A model generated the notes under the pieces. It searched no databases and was not told the origin of the DNA. It saw only the letters and a list, made by a program, of their open reading frames with translations. Below, piece after piece: positions 9,408 to 19,540 of a DNA stretch of 64,000 nucleotides (position 1 is the first letter of the stretch; the number at the start of each line of letters is the position of its first letter). The stretch is from Xenorhabdus szentirmaii DSM 16338 (GTDB lineage Bacteria > Pseudomonadota > Gammaproteobacteria > Enterobacterales > Enterobacteriaceae). The position numbers and the translations under genes were made by a program. Where the stretch lies: contig NZ_NIBV01000001.1 in the NCBI RefSeq assembly GCF_002632585.1, forward strand, positions 796,094 to 860,093, written 5' to 3'.

Positions 9408-10175
9408 ATGTTCACATGCAAATATAATAGAAATTGGTTAAAAGTATTAGAAGTTCATTACCATGATAACATTCAAGAATTATACAACAACAATAAAGGG
9501 AAATATGATATTCTAAAATGCTATCAAGTAAATAAGTGTTTGCCAAATTTGCAAGAGTTTCACACGCTTCAGGTTGATTTACAGCAGCAGTTAGATGATA
9601 TATTTAAAAAATTTTCTAAAAATACTCGGAATGAAATTAATAAATGTTACCGTGATGATAACGTGTCATTCATAATAAATATGCATGTTAGTGATAAAAA
9701 TATCCATGATTTTATTGTTTTATTTGATAAATTTAATAAACTTAAAAAACTTGGTGTTAATGTCAATGAGCTGCGAAATAGCCTTATTCGAAATAAAAAA
9801 AATGTAGTTTTATTTAAAGCTGTTAAAGACAATAACATCCTCGTTTTTAACGTTTACTATTTTGATCAAAATAGAGCTAGGTTAAAATGCTCTGTTTCTA
9901 TTCGTGATGACAACAATCAAAAAAGAAACTTAATAGGTAGAGCTAACAGAACTTTATGTTTTGAAGCCATACGTTTTTTCAAAGAAAAAGGTTGCAAAAT
10001 TTTTGATATGGGAGGGATTTCACTGATTAATGATAAGGACAAAAAAAATATCGACTCTTTCAAGTCTAAATTTGGTGGTATCTTAGTTACTGAGTATGAA
10101 GGAAATTGTCCCCTTAGTTTAAAAGGAAAACTATTTATATGGATATATCGTCTGCAAGAGAAATTTAGAAGATAA
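9408..10175 (+). CDS. FemAB-like (GNAT-fold) acyltransferase
   Basis: The 255-residue protein has two features of the FemAB/GNAT superfamily. One is the basic stretch FSKNTRNEINKC at about residues 68-79. The other is a C-terminal core, with GRANRTLCFEAIRFFKEKG and FDMGG before a long loop ending DSFKSKFGG. Such proteins transfer amino acids or acyl groups to surface polymers. It lies 71 bases after the gtr cassette and shares its AT-rich composition, so a role in decorating O-antigen or another envelope glycan is inferred. Donor and acceptor cannot be read from the sequence. It is only distantly like the Mig-14 homologue at 22498. Confidence 0.6.
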   Translation: MFTCKYNRNWLKVLEVHYHDNIQELYNNNKGKYDILKCYQVNKCLPNLQEFHTLQVDLQQQLDDIFKKFSKNTRNEINKCYRDDNVSFIINMHVSDKNIHDFIVLFDKFNKLKKLGVNVNELRNSLIRNKKNVVLFKAVKDNNILVFNVYYFDQNRARLKCSVSIRDDNNQKRNLIGRANRTLCFEAIRFFKEKGCKIFDMGGISLINDKDKKNIDSFKSKFGGILVTEYEGNCPLSLKGKLFIWIYRLQEKFRR

Positions 10176-10701
10176 AAAACTTTATTTTGTCATTGTATAT
10201 CTGATGCGGTTAAGATATCAACCTCTATAATTGTTAAAAATACTCACCTTGTATATTCAATAAATATTTATCTTCAAATGGATAGTGGGTAATTATGAAT
10301 ACCTTATAGCCTATACTCTGAGAGAGTAAGTTTCAAATATCAGTAAATTATTGGGTAGAATTAGATATTCATCAATAAATTATACCATCGTAAATCTGGC
10401 TACAATTTTTATAAAGGAAGTTTTACCCAGTTGTATATAAAAAATTGATATTTTCCAACTTAATATAAACTTAGCCTTTTCAATAAAATATTGAGAATAA
10501 TTATCTCTAGTTAATTTGAATCTTTCCCTGATTTTGAGTTTCATCTTGCGATGCTTGCTAGATTATACATGACACTTTTGTCTATCTAAAGTAAACGGTT
10601 GTCCAAAATAATCTATATCTTAAAGCGATACAAAAACGAATTTCAGAAAATATTCATTCAAAACGGCATTAGCCCCTGAGCAGTACAAAAGTAATTAAAC
10701 C
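10176..10701. other. AT-rich intergenic gap before trmL
   Basis: No open frame of useful length or family resemblance was found in these 526 bases. A minus-strand snippet near 10530-10575 (VMYNLASIAR then stop) hints at the end of an old transposase. That is too short to call. The gap marks the transition from the AT-rich O-antigen region to the higher-GC backbone. Confidence 0.4.
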
Positions 10702-11205
10702 ATGCTAAACATCGTCCTATTCGAACCAGAAATCCCGCCTAATACAGGCAATATAATCCGTCTTTGTGCCAACACAGGCTGCCAGCTTCACCTCATTCAA
10801 CCTTTGGGTTTTACATGGGATGATAAGCGCTTGCGTCGTGCGGGGTTGGATTACCATGAGTTCGCCAACATTAAACAACACCATGACTATAACGCATTCT
10901 TGGAAAGTGAAGGGCTGAGTTCGGTCAATTCACAATCTCCTTCTGGAGCGCGTTTATTTGCTTTAACAACCAAAGGTACACCGGCACACAGTAATGTCAG
11001 TTATCGTGATGGTGATTATCTGATGTTTGGTCCTGAAACTCGTGGGCTACCGCCTTATGTGCTAGATAATATGCCACCTGAGCAGAAAATCAGAATCCCC
11101 ATGCTACCAGATAGCCGAAGTATGAATCTGTCTAATTCTGTTTCTGTCGTTGTGTTTGAAGCATGGCGGCAACTGGGTTATCCAGGTGCTTTATTGCGGG
11201 ATTAA
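10702..11205 (+). CDS. trmL: tRNA (cytidine/uridine-34-2'-O)-methyltransferase TrmL
   Basis: The 167-residue SPOUT methyltransferase methylates the 2'-O of the wobble base of certain leucine tRNAs, using S-adenosylmethionine. Visible motifs are the N-terminal [19 protein letters not shown], then [10 protein letters not shown] and the knot segment [15 protein letters not shown], which binds the cofactor. E. coli TrmL has 157 residues. The extra ten lie in a loop around residues 70-85 ([13 protein letters not shown]). It converges with cysE, and a 19-bp inverted repeat lies just downstream. Its GC content is higher than that of the genes to its left, so it marks the chromosomal backbone. Confidence 0.95.
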   Translation: MLNIVLFEPEIPPNTGNIIRLCANTGCQLHLIQPLGFTWDDKRLRRAGLDYHEFANIKQHHDYNAFLESEGLSSVNSQSPSGARLFALTTKGTPAHSNVSYRDGDYLMFGPETRGLPPYVLDNMPPEQKIRIPMLPDSRSMNLSNSVSVVVFEAWRQLGYPGALLRD

Positions 11206-11210
11206 GATTA

Positions 11211-11257
11211 ATAAGTAGAACATTCAGTGCATAGCTTACACTGAATGTTCTACTTAT
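11211..11257. terminator. 19-bp perfect inverted repeat between trmL and cysE
   Basis: The arms 11211-11229 and 11239-11257 are exact reverse complements with a nine-base loop. The stem lies six bases after the trmL stop. It lacks a GC-rich core and a strong T run, so it is either a weak bidirectional terminator or an mRNA 3'-end stabiliser. Confidence 0.5.
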
Positions 11258-11387
11258 ACCCTTCGTCTTTCAAGTTGCCTCTTTGTTGGCTGCGCTCATT
11301 CACCCCGGTCACATAGTTATCTATGTTCCCGGGGACTCATTCCCTTGCCGCCGCGAAGCAGCTTGAAATTCATTGGATATATATTGA
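11258..11387. repeat. ERIC-like palindromic repeat, about 125 bp
   Basis: The outer arms tttcaagttgc (11268-11278) and gcagcttgaaa (11358-11368) pair with one mismatch. The centre ccccgg..acatag-ttat-ctatgt..ccgggg (about 11303-11334) forms a second hairpin, and GGCTGCGCTCATTCACCCC lies between. This layout matches intergenic palindromes found in Xenorhabdus, Photorhabdus, Yersinia and relatives. It is the only copy I see in the window. Confidence 0.65.
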
Positions 11388-11411
11388 TAAGGATAAAAAG
11401 AACGCAGGATT

Positions 11412-12233
11412 TCAAATCCCGTCCCCATTCTCAAATCCGTTATTGATACCATTGAAATGCTGGTCCATATCCAGCGATGGCTTATCACTTTCCGGTTTTC
11501 CGACAATTCTAGCGGGTACACCCGCGACTGTTGTATGAGGTGGTACAGGCCTTAATACAACTGAGCCCGCCCCAATCTTGGCTCCGCGGCCAATCTCAAT
11601 ATTGCCGAGAATTTTGGAGCCAGCCCCAATCATGACCCCTTCACGAACTTTCGGGTGGCGATCTCCCCCCGCTTTCCCCGTACCACCAAGTGTCACGGAT
11701 TGCAGGATGGAAACGTCATTCTCTACAACTGCCGTTTCACCGATAACGATACCTGTTGCATGGTCAAGCATGATACCGCAGCCAATTTTCGCAGCTGGGT
11801 GGATATCTACGCCAAATGAAACTGAGATCTGATTTTGCAGGTAAATCGCCAACGCTTTGCGATCTTCTTTCCATAACCAATGCGCAATACGGTAGGCCTG
11901 TAGTGCATGGAAACCTTTAAGGTAAAGTAATGGTGTCGAGTATTTGTCTACAGCCGGATCACGTAATCTCACCGCCTTGATGTCGCGTGCTGCTGATCCG
12001 ATCATTTTAGGATCACTGCGATACGCACTTTCAACGACTTCTCTGACCTCTATGGGAGGCATAATCGGTGAGGCCAGCTTATTTGCCAGCATATAACTCA
12101 GGGCACTACCCAAATTTTCGTGCTTGAGTAGTGTCGCGTGGAAAAAACTGGCTAACATTGGCTCACAATCTGCCAATGCTTTCGCCTCATTTTTTATATT
12201 TTTCCAAACTTCGTTCAGTTCTTCTCGCGACAT
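11412..12233 (-). CDS. cysE: serine O-acetyltransferase CysE
   Basis: CysE makes O-acetylserine from serine and acetyl-CoA, the committed step of cysteine synthesis, as a cytoplasmic hexamer. The protein matches E. coli CysE throughout. It has the N-terminal helical domain (ADCEPMLASFFHATLLKHEN), then a left-handed beta-helix with the catalytic DHATGIVIGE and the SVTLGGTGKAGGDRHP loop, and the C-terminal DMDQHFNGIN and final GDGI involved in cysteine synthase binding. The open frame extends to 12317 into gpsA, but MSREELNEVW at 12233 matches the E. coli start and gives 273 residues, the same length. It is preceded by GGGA and lies 25 bases after gpsA in a secB-gpsA-cysE operon. Confidence 0.96.
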   Translation of the reverse strand: MSREELNEVWKNIKNEAKALADCEPMLASFFHATLLKHENLGSALSYMLANKLASPIMPPIEVREVVESAYRSDPKMIGSAARDIKAVRLRDPAVDKYSTPLLYLKGFHALQAYRIAHWLWKEDRKALAIYLQNQISVSFGVDIHPAAKIGCGIMLDHATGIVIGETAVVENDVSILQSVTLGGTGKAGGDRHPKVREGVMIGAGSKILGNIEIGRGAKIGAGSVVLRPVPPHTTVAGVPARIVGKPESDKPSLDMDQHFNGINNGFENGDGI

Positions 12234-12258
12234 ATCAGTGTTCCCACTAGATTTAAGA

Positions 12259-13272
12259 TTAAGAGCCTTCACCCTCATCTCTTGTAGCTCTTCCCAATAA
12301 GGCCTGGGCAGCTTCAATCACGTTTTTATTGCAGTACAGTATCTGGTAGATTTGTTCTGCGATGGGCATTTCAACACCCGCTCGTTCCGCCAATGCACAA
12401 ACTTCTTTAGTGTTGCGGTATCCTTCAACGACTTGCCCGATTTCTTGCTGTGCGTCATCGACATTGATACCTTGGCCCAGCATCATACCAAAACGACGAT
12501 TACGGGATTGATTATCCGTGCACGTCAGAACCAAATCACCCAACCCAGCCATTCCCATGAATGTCGAAGGATCAGCACCCAACGCCACTCCAAGACGGCT
12601 CATTTCTGCCAATCCGCGGGTAATCAGTGCAGTGCGGGCATTAGCACCGAATCCCATTCCATCTGAGATCCCTGCACCAATAGCAATAACATTTTTTATC
12701 GCTCCACCCAGCTGAACCCCAATGAAATCTGGATTTTTGTATACTCTAAAACTTTTTCCGCAATGGAAAAATTGCTGGAGTTCCTCACCAAATTCAGGTG
12801 TTGTGGCAGAAACAGCAATTGCTGTTGGTAAACCCGCCGCGAGCTCTTTTGCGAAAGTTGGGCCAGAAACAACAGCCAAGGGGATTTCATTACCTAATAT
12901 CTCACGAGCCACATCTTGCAATAGACGCCCTGTTTCAGCCTCAAGGCCTTTGGTTGCCCAAACAATACGACTATTATGTTGCAAATATGGCTTTATTTGC
13001 TGTAAGACACTATCGAAAACGTGGCTGGGAACCACGATCAGAATATTGCGACTGGCTGAAACCGCACTCTTTAAATCAGCCTCAAGCCGTAAACTATCAG
13101 GAAAAGAAACATCCGGTAAGAATGTCTGGTTGCAACGCGCCTGCTGCAAGGCTTGAATATGCTCAGGATTATGTCCCCAAAGCACAACGTCATGCCCATT
13201 ACGCGCCAAGGTAATGGCTAAAGCGGTGCCGTATGAACCGGCACCGATTACTGTCATAGAAGCAGTATTCAT
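12259..13272 (-). CDS. gpsA: NAD(P)-dependent glycerol-3-phosphate dehydrogenase GpsA
   Basis: The 337-residue enzyme reduces dihydroxyacetone phosphate to sn-glycerol 3-phosphate for phospholipid synthesis in the cytoplasm. Visible features are the N-terminal Rossmann motif GAGSYGTA (residues 10-17), [12 protein letters not shown], the catalytic lysine in [13 protein letters not shown], and GLGDLVLTC with NRRFG. E. coli GpsA has 339 residues. The start codon shares one base with the secB stop (TAATG), which implies translational coupling in the secB-gpsA-cysE operon. Confidence 0.96.
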   Translation of the reverse strand: MNTASMTVIGAGSYGTALAITLARNGHDVVLWGHNPEHIQALQQARCNQTFLPDVSFPDSLRLEADLKSAVSASRNILIVVPSHVFDSVLQQIKPYLQHNSRIVWATKGLEAETGRLLQDVAREILGNEIPLAVVSGPTFAKELAAGLPTAIAVSATTPEFGEELQQFFHCGKSFRVYKNPDFIGVQLGGAIKNVIAIGAGISDGMGFGANARTALITRGLAEMSRLGVALGADPSTFMGMAGLGDLVLTCTDNQSRNRRFGMMLGQGINVDDAQQEIGQVVEGYRNTKEVCALAERAGVEMPIAEQIYQILYCNKNVIEAAQALLGRATRDEGEGS

Positions 13273-13742
13273 TAGGCTTCCTGTTCAGCCTCGTTAGGCT
13301 GAGTCTCAGCTTGCTGCTGCAGGTAATTCATGAACAGAGCATCAAAGTTAACTGGAGCCAGATTCAGTTGTGGGAAAGTACCACGACCAACCAGGCTAGT
13401 GATGCACTCACGGGCATACGGGAACAGGATGTTCGGGCAGTATGCACCCAGGCAATGCGCCAATTGTGTTCCTTCAATACCATCAATAGAGAAAATACCC
13501 GCTTGCTGAACTTCACACAGAAATGCAGTTTCTTCTCCTAATGTCGCAGTAACGGTAACACGCAGAACGACTTCGTAAACTCCCTGAACTAATTCGCTGG
13601 AAGCAGTATCCAGATCCAATTTGACTTCCGGCTGCCAGTCCTGTTGGAAAATCTGAGGCGCTTTTGGTGCTTCGAAAGAAACATCTTTCGTATAGATACG
13701 CTGGATCTGGAAAGCCATTTCTGTGTTGTTTTGTTCTGACAT
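13272..13742 (-). CDS. secB: preprotein export chaperone SecB
   Basis: SecB is the tetrameric cytoplasmic chaperone that keeps preproteins unfolded and delivers them to SecA. The 156-residue protein matches E. coli SecB (155), including [16 protein letters not shown] near the N-terminus, [11 protein letters not shown] and the segment [15 protein letters not shown]. The C-terminal tail ends in acidic residues. It is the first gene of the gpsA-cysE operon. In E. coli grxC lies directly upstream of secB; here only 72 noncoding bases separate it from yibN. Confidence 0.96.
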   Translation of the reverse strand: MSEQNNTEMAFQIQRIYTKDVSFEAPKAPQIFQQDWQPEVKLDLDTASSELVQGVYEVVLRVTVTATLGEETAFLCEVQQAGIFSIDGIEGTQLAHCLGAYCPNILFPYARECITSLVGRGTFPQLNLAPVNFDALFMNYLQQQAETQPNEAEQEA

Positions 13743-13814
13743 AATTATGTTTACCTTTTTCAGATGTCCTTATTGAACCTTAGTGATACGAGCATACTGC
13801 CCACATCAATGTCA

Positions 13815-14264
13815 TTATCTCTTGCCACGCGCTAATGGCAGATTTTCACCTGCCCATCCAGCAATCCCTTCTTTCAGGGAATAAACCTGTTCAAAGCCGA
13901 AGCGAACCAAATTTTCCGCTGGTGTTCTGGATTCCATTCCATTCGCTGAAACGACAATAACAGGCTGTTTTTTATGTTTTTCCAACTCACCCAGATTATT
14001 ATCTTTAATTTCAGATGGCGTCAGGTTAACGGAACCAATGATATGCCCTCTACGGAAATCGTCACGGGAACGTAAATCCACAACGATAGCATCTTCCTTA
14101 TTAATCAAATGGATGGCTTGTGCGCGGGGGATCTCTTTACTCTTGGAGAACAGGCTTTTTGCCGTCATAACGATGACAGCCACCAGTAATGCAATCCAGA
14201 CAAGACTCAGGATCGTGTTCCGGCTAATAAATTGCATGATTTCTTGCAGCATGGAGGGCAACAA
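13815..14264 (-). CDS. yibN: rhodanese-like inner-membrane protein YibN, without the active-site cysteine
   Basis: The 149-residue protein has one N-terminal membrane helix (about residues 17-37) and a cytoplasmic rhodanese domain with [20 protein letters not shown] and the closing [16 protein letters not shown]. It matches E. coli YibN over its length. At the active-site loop E. coli reads GSGMQCQEP, whereas this copy reads ANGMESRTP, so the cysteine that would carry sulfur is absent. Sulfurtransferase activity is therefore unlikely, and a binding or membrane-associated role is inferred. A second in-frame ATG at 14252 (MLQEIMQF) fits the E. coli start as well. The gene is divergent from envC. 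Confidence 0.88.
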   Translation of the reverse strand: MLPSMLQEIMQFISRNTILSLVWIALLVAVIVMTAKSLFSKSKEIPRAQAIHLINKEDAIVVDLRSRDDFRRGHIIGSVNLTPSEIKDNNLGELEKHKKQPVIVVSANGMESRTPAENLVRFGFEQVYSLKEGIAGWAGENLPLARGKR

Positions 14265-14593
14265 CTCCCATTAGTTAATAACAAATATCTAAGGTAGCAG
14301 AGTATACCTATGTGTTGCGTTAATTACAGCCAGTTAGCACTAACACCGCGCACATTTGTGCTGATTTTGCGGAGAGTTTCGAGAAAAAATAAAAAATTCA
14401 CCAACAATCACCTGATTGTATGCATTATCAAAATATTTCATGTCACACTGGACCGAGGCAAGATATTAGACAATAAATGAGCTAAATTAACTAAAATTTA
14501 TATTAATGATAAAAAACAGGTCGCTCTCTGGTCAGGTGAGATTCCTCATGAAATAATCTGATGTTGTTACATCGCGGTAAGGTACTCAATAAG
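14265..14593. other. divergent promoter region between yibN and envC
   Basis: These 329 noncoding bases must hold the promoters for the yibN and envC directions. In E. coli gpmM lies between the two, and no trace of it is visible here. I see no convincing -35/-10 pair or operator. Confidence 0.4.
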
Positions 14594-15907
14594 ATGACTG
14601 AAAATAAGGATCTAAAGCGTCGTATTCATCGACTGAAACAGTATCAATGGCAAAAAAAAATCAGTGTGTTCTCACTCTGTGCCTTGTTATTCGCCTTTTT
14701 CAGTATCAGTACCAATACTTTTGCAAACCAAATTTCAGAGAATAAAAATCAGCTCAAAGATATTCAACAAGATATTGTCGAGAAAGAAAAAAGTGTAAAA
14801 CAACAGCAAAAACAACGTTCTGATCTACTGAATCAATTAAAGGAACAAGAAAATATCATTTCAGAAGTCGGGCGCTCGCTACACAGTACACAATCTCACC
14901 TAAATAAACTGGAAAATGAAGTTTCAACACTGGATGCCAATATCAAACGCCTGCAAGAACAACAAAGTGAACAACGCGAATTACTCGCCAAACAATTGGA
15001 TGCAGCTTTTCGGCAAGGAAATCATCAAGGATTAGAATTACTGCTCAATGGGCAAGAAACTCAACGCAAAGAACGGATCCTTGCTTATTACAGTTATTTA
15101 AACCAAGCTCGTCAGGAAACTATAACAAAACTGCAAAAAACCACCGCCGCACTGAGTCAGCAAAAAAAGTTGCGACTCAAAAAACAAAGTGAACAAAAAG
15201 AAATACTGAGTGGCCAAAAACAGCAAAAACAAAAAATGGAAGTCGTACGTACTGCACGACAAAAAACGTTAAACGTACTGGAATCTTCGCTGAAAAAGGA
15301 TCAACAAAGCCTGACGGAGCTCCGGCAAAATGAGACAAGCCTGAGAAATAAGATTGCCAAAGCAGAGCGAGAAGCCAGAGCCCGTGCCGAACGTGAAGCT
15401 CGTGAAGCCGCTCGTGTCCGTGCACAAGTTGCAGCTAAGCAAAAACAGGCCAAACAAAAAGGAGCCAGCTATAAACCAACAGAAGAAGAGCGGGCTCTCA
15501 TGGCCAGGACAGGTGGCCTTGGAAGACCAGCAGGGCAAGCCATTTGGCCCGTCCGTGGGCGTGTTATTCACAGTTTTGGTGAAGCCATTCAAGGTGAACT
15601 ACGCTGGAAAGGCATTGTTATCTCTGCCGCAGAAGGCACTGAAGTAAGAGCCATATCTGACGGGCGAGTATTATTGGCAGATTGGTTGCAGGGTTATGGT
15701 TTAGTCGTTGTCGTTGAACATGGTAAAGGTGATATGAGCCTTTACGGTTACAACCAAAGCACGCTGGTCCACGTTGGTCAGCAAGTTAAGTCGGGTCAGC
15801 CAATAGCGCTGGTCGGCAATAGCGGCGGGCAACAACAACCCTCTCTGTACTTTGAGATCCGCCGCCAAGGCCGAGCTGTTAACCCATTGCCGTGGCTAGG
15901 AAAATAA
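14594..15907 (+). CDS. envC: murein hydrolase activator EnvC
   Basis: EnvC is a periplasmic septal-ring protein that activates the amidases AmiA and AmiB during daughter-cell separation. This copy has 437 residues. They comprise an export signal (about 25-45, ending near TFA), two long coiled-coil stretches (about 45-270, rich in Q, K, E, R), a charged Ala/Arg helix (REARARAEREAREAARVR) and a C-terminal LytM domain. In that domain the peptidase metal ligands are replaced (RWKGIVI and LYFEIRRQG instead of HxxxD and HxH), as in E. coli, so it regulates rather than cleaves. ATG 14594 (MTENKD) is preferred; ATG 14561 would add 11 residues before the signal. yibQ follows. Confidence 0.93.
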   Translation: MTENKDLKRRIHRLKQYQWQKKISVFSLCALLFAFFSISTNTFANQISENKNQLKDIQQDIVEKEKSVKQQQKQRSDLLNQLKEQENIISEVGRSLHSTQSHLNKLENEVSTLDANIKRLQEQQSEQRELLAKQLDAAFRQGNHQGLELLLNGQETQRKERILAYYSYLNQARQETITKLQKTTAALSQQKKLRLKKQSEQKEILSGQKQQKQKMEVVRTARQKTLNVLESSLKKDQQSLTELRQNETSLRNKIAKAEREARARAEREAREAARVRAQVAAKQKQAKQKGASYKPTEEERALMARTGGLGRPAGQAIWPVRGRVIHSFGEAIQGELRWKGIVISAAEGTEVRAISDGRVLLADWLQGYGLVVVVEHGKGDMSLYGYNQSTLVHVGQQVKSGQPIALVGNSGGQQQPSLYFEIRRQGRAVNPLPWLGK

Positions 15908-16018
15908 GATGTATTTTCCATTTTCGGGTTGCTGCTTTTTGGCAGCGACTTGAAACCGAACGGATATCAGCACAACATAATGTAAGGATAGACAAAACGT
16001 AGGGTGAACAAGATTAGG

Positions 16019-17077
16019 ATGAACAGCATAATGATAAAAAAGCAATATCGCCCCCAAAAGCCAGACAGTGCATTTACTCTGTTATTGTCGATATTGTTAT
16101 TTTTCATGCCGTTGCTGTTTACCCTAAATGCTCAGGCAGCCCGTCTAGCTATCGTCATTGATGATGTTGGCTATCGTGTTCATGAGGAAAACAAAATATT
16201 ACAAATGCCCGTCGCGGTTTCTATCGCAATACTGCCCGATTCACCATATGGCAGGAAGATGGCAGAAAAAGCCCATCAACAAGGGCGGGAGATTTTAATC
16301 CACTTGCCAATGGCGCCGTTAAGTAAACAGCCCTTGGAAAAAAATACATTACATCCTGCCATGACTCAGGAAGAAATTAGCCGCATTATTCAAGACGCAA
16401 TACAGAAAGTTCCCCATGCTACCGGGATGAATAATCATATGGGGAGTGCAATGACATCCAATCTCAGCGGGATGGAAAAAGTGATGCAGGTGTTATCTCA
16501 ATACCACCTTTATTTTTTGGATAGTGTGACAATTGGTAATACGCAAGTTACTAAAGCCGCAATGGGAACAACCGTTCCGGTACTCCGCCGCAATATTTTC
16601 TTAGATAATGTTCAGACAGAAGCTGAAACACGACAGCAAATTAACCGTGCAATTGCACTTGCTCGTAAGCAAGGAGCTGCCATTGCAATTGGTCACCCTC
16701 ATCCCACAACAATGCGTGTTTTACAACAAACAGTTGCGGCATTGCCCCGTGATATTGAACTGGTTTCCCCCAGTATGCTATTGCATCCCATTCGTGCAGA
16801 TAAAAAAGAATCCCTGCATATACAGCAAACAAAACGCAAATGTGCACAAGCCAATAAATCAAAATTTGCTTCAATAATTCAATGGGATGACTTGAAAGCA
16901 TTGGCGAGCACACTGGTACACGAAGGTAGCTCTAATGCTCTGAGGCAATACCTGGAAAAACACCCGGGTAATCCCCCGAAACAAGACCTTGGACAAGCCT
17001 CGGGTAAAAAAAAGTCACAACAGAAAAGTGAGAAAGCAGGTATCCATAAGACTTCAGATACCTGCCCAACAAATTAA
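16019..17077 (+). CDS. yibQ: divergent polysaccharide deacetylase family protein YibQ
   Basis: The protein has an N-terminal signal sequence or membrane anchor ([18 protein letters not shown] then LNAQA) and a periplasmic NodB-like domain. The conserved segments are [51 protein letters not shown] and [11 protein letters not shown], as in E. coli YibQ. The family's substrate is not established. The C-terminal 80 residues are low in similarity and rich in K, Q and S. The frame could start at GTG 16004, ATG 16019 or ATG 16031; none has an ideal ribosome-binding site. It follows envC as in E. coli, and its stop overlaps the convergent tdh by four bases. Confidence 0.88.
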   Translation: MNSIMIKKQYRPQKPDSAFTLLLSILLFFMPLLFTLNAQAARLAIVIDDVGYRVHEENKILQMPVAVSIAILPDSPYGRKMAEKAHQQGREILIHLPMAPLSKQPLEKNTLHPAMTQEEISRIIQDAIQKVPHATGMNNHMGSAMTSNLSGMEKVMQVLSQYHLYFLDSVTIGNTQVTKAAMGTTVPVLRRNIFLDNVQTEAETRQQINRAIALARKQGAAIAIGHPHPTTMRVLQQTVAALPRDIELVSPSMLLHPIRADKKESLHIQQTKRKCAQANKSKFASIIQWDDLKALASTLVHEGSSNALRQYLEKHPGNPPKQDLGQASGKKKSQQKSEKAGIHKTSDTCPTN

Positions 17078-18099
17078 TCCCAATTCAGGATAACTTTACC
17101 AGATTGACCTGAACGCATGGTATCAAAGCCTTTCTGATACTCATCAATTGAGAATTGGTGAGTAATAATGGGGCTCAGATCTAAACCTGACTGGATCAAA
17201 GCTGCCATTTTGTACCACGTTTCGAACATTTCTCGTCCGTAGATACCTTTAATAAATAGCCCCTTAAAAATAACCTGATTCCAGTCTATTGCCATATCCG
17301 AAGGCGGAATACCCAACAAAGCAATACGCCCGCCATGATTCATGGTATTCAGCAAAGTCCGGAACGCAGGTGGCGCACCAGACATTTCCAATCCAACATC
17401 AAAACCTTCTGTCATGCCCAATTCGGCCATGACATCCGTCAGGCTCTCTTTACTGACATTGACGGCACGGGTAACACCCATTTTACGGGCCAGTTCAAGG
17501 CGATATTCATTCACGTCGGTAATCACAACATGACGAGCACCCACATGCTTACACACCGCAGCCGCCATAATTCCGATAGGACCAGCACCGGATACCAGAA
17601 CATCTTCTCCGACCAGATCAAAAGACAGGGCTGTGTGCACTGCGTTGCCGAATGGATCAAAAATCGCCGCCAGTTCATCTGGAATATTGTCCGGAATTTT
17701 GAAGGCATTGAATGCCGGAATAACCAGATATTCAGCAAATGCTCCCGGACGGTTTACACCCACGCCCGTGGTATTGCGGCATAAATGAGTACGCCCAGCA
17801 CGGCAATTGCGACAATGACCACAGGTAATATGCCCTTCACCAGAGACACGGTCTCCAATCTTGAACCCTTTGACTTCCTGGCCAAGTGCAACAATTTCAC
17901 CAACGTATTCATGCCCTACGACCATTGGTACGGGGATCGTTTTCTGAGACCAGTCATCCCAGTTATAGATGTGCACATCCGTACCACAAATAGCGGTTTT
18001 ACGGATTTTAATCATCACATCATTGTGCCCAAGTTCCGGAACGGGCACATCCGTCATCCAAATCCCTTCTTCTGACTTTAATTTTGACAGAGCTTTCAT
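17074..18099 (-). CDS. tdh: L-threonine 3-dehydrogenase Tdh
   Basis: Tdh oxidises threonine to 2-amino-3-oxobutyrate with NAD+, and Kbl then splits the product to glycine and acetyl-CoA. The 341-residue protein is the E. coli length. It shows the catalytic zinc site ([14 protein letters not shown] and GHEYVGEIV), the structural zinc cysteines [15 protein letters not shown], and the nucleotide-binding [10 protein letters not shown]. It lies nine bases after kbl in the kbl-tdh operon. Confidence 0.97.
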   Translation of the reverse strand: MKALSKLKSEEGIWMTDVPVPELGHNDVMIKIRKTAICGTDVHIYNWDDWSQKTIPVPMVVGHEYVGEIVALGQEVKGFKIGDRVSGEGHITCGHCRNCRAGRTHLCRNTTGVGVNRPGAFAEYLVIPAFNAFKIPDNIPDELAAIFDPFGNAVHTALSFDLVGEDVLVSGAGPIGIMAAAVCKHVGARHVVITDVNEYRLELARKMGVTRAVNVSKESLTDVMAELGMTEGFDVGLEMSGAPPAFRTLLNTMNHGGRIALLGIPPSDMAIDWNQVIFKGLFIKGIYGREMFETWYKMAALIQSGLDLSPIITHQFSIDEYQKGFDTMRSGQSGKVILNWD

Positions 18100-18108
18100 A
18101 GTGATACC

Positions 18109-19305
18109 CTATGCAATGACGTTTAACTGCTTGCCAATGCGTATAAATGCTTCTACCACATGCTCAATTTGTTCTTCAGTATGGGCAGCAGAGATTTGGG
18201 TCCGGATACGCGCCTGACCTTTAGGAACGACAGGATAGAAGAAGCCAATCACATAAATGCCTTCTTTCAGTAATTCAGCTGCGAATTCTTGTGCTAATTT
18301 AGCATCCCCCAACATAACAGGGATGATTGCATGATCAGCACCAGCCAAGGTAAAGCCTGCGGCAGTCATTTTTTCACGGAACAAATTCGCATTTTTCCAG
18401 AGACGCTCACGCAGGCCATCGCCATTTTTCAGCATATCCAACACGTTAATGGATGCAGAGACAATAGCAGGGGCCAATGAATTGGAGAACAAATAAGGGC
18501 GTGAACGCTGACGCAGCCACTCAACAACTTCTTTGCGTGCTGCGGTATAACCACCAGATGCGCCACCCAAAGCCTTCCCAAGTGTACCGGTGATGATGTC
18601 AACACGCCCCATAACATCACAATATTCATGTGTGCCACGGCCATGTTTGCCCACAAAGCCAACTGCGTGCGAATCATCAACCATGACTAATGCACCAAAT
18701 TCGTCAGCTAAATCACAGATGGATTTCAGGTCAGCAATGACACCATCCATTGAAAAAACCCCATCAGTCGCGATCAGGATATTTTGAGCACCTTCTAATT
18801 TTGCCTTCTCTAACTGCGCCCTTAATTCTTGTATGTCATTATTCGCATAACGGTAACGTTTTGCTTTGCATAAACGGATGCCATCAATGATGGAGGCATG
18901 GTTCAAGGCATCTGAAACAATCGCATCTTCCGGCCCGAACAAGGTTTCAAACAAACCGCCGTTGGCATCAAAACATGAAGAGTACAGAATGGAATCTTCC
19001 ATACCCAAAAATTCAGCTATCTTATTTTCTAATTCCTTATGGGAGTCTTGTGTACCACAAATAAAGCGAACGGAAGCCATACCAAAACCGTGGCTATCCA
19101 TTCCCGCTTTTGCAGCAGCGATTAGGTCAGGGTGATTGGCCAACCCTAAGTAGTTATTGGCACAAAAATTAATAACCTGGCTGCCTTCAGAAACAGCGAT
19201 ATTGGCATGTTGAGCAGATGTAATAATGCGCTCACTTTTAAATAGCCCTTCGGAACGTGTTTGTTCCAACTGATCATTAATTTTCTGGTAAAACGACGCT
19301 GGCAT
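18109..19305 (-). CDS. kbl: glycine C-acetyltransferase (2-amino-3-ketobutyrate CoA ligase) Kbl
   Basis: This 398-residue PLP enzyme of the alpha-oxoamine synthase family converts 2-amino-3-oxobutyrate plus CoA to glycine and acetyl-CoA. Visible are [14 protein letters not shown], the [12 protein letters not shown] aspartate/histidine pair that contacts the cofactor, and the PLP lysine in [13 protein letters not shown]. It heads the kbl-tdh operon and is divergent from hldD, with about 235 bases between them. Confidence 0.97.
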   Translation of the reverse strand: MPASFYQKINDQLEQTRSEGLFKSERIITSAQHANIAVSEGSQVINFCANNYLGLANHPDLIAAAKAGMDSHGFGMASVRFICGTQDSHKELENKIAEFLGMEDSILYSSCFDANGGLFETLFGPEDAIVSDALNHASIIDGIRLCKAKRYRYANNDIQELRAQLEKAKLEGAQNILIATDGVFSMDGVIADLKSICDLADEFGALVMVDDSHAVGFVGKHGRGTHEYCDVMGRVDIITGTLGKALGGASGGYTAARKEVVEWLRQRSRPYLFSNSLAPAIVSASINVLDMLKNGDGLRERLWKNANLFREKMTAAGFTLAGADHAIIPVMLGDAKLAQEFAAELLKEGIYVIGFFYPVVPKGQARIRTQISAAHTEEQIEHVVEAFIRIGKQLNVIA

Positions 19306-19488
19306 TTTTCTCTCCTGAATACCTACAAAGTGAAAGGCGAGCTATATCTTACTGATAGATCCTGCCAGTGACGACATAACGAAAAAGATAATATCAACTT
19401 TGTAAAGTCGATCACGGCTTGGAGCCTGCCACAGGGCAACATTTCAGGATATTACCCTGTTTAAGCTGCTGTCGTCAGTAGGGTTAAG

Positions 19489-19497
19489 TGCTATTAT
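19489..19497 (+). promoter_or_regulatory. candidate extended -10 promoter of the hldD-waaFC operon
   Basis: TGCTATTAT (TG, one base, then TATTAT at 19492-19497) lies about 45 bases upstream of the hldD start, a fitting distance for a short leader. No good -35 box sits 16 to 18 bases upstream. The call rests on the extended -10 alone. Confidence 0.35.
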
Positions 19498-19540
19498 ACG
19501 CCCCAAAGTAAAGTGAACTGACTATTTAGAGGTGAGCCAA

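Noticed and set aside
10530..10575. Possible transposase end (VMYNLASIAR on the minus strand)
   Set aside because: Ten residues followed by a stop are too few to assign to any IS family.
15928..15949. GTTGCTGC/GCAGCGAC hairpin between envC and yibQ
   Set aside because: There is no T run after it and the two genes are probably co-transcribed, so I do not call it a terminator.
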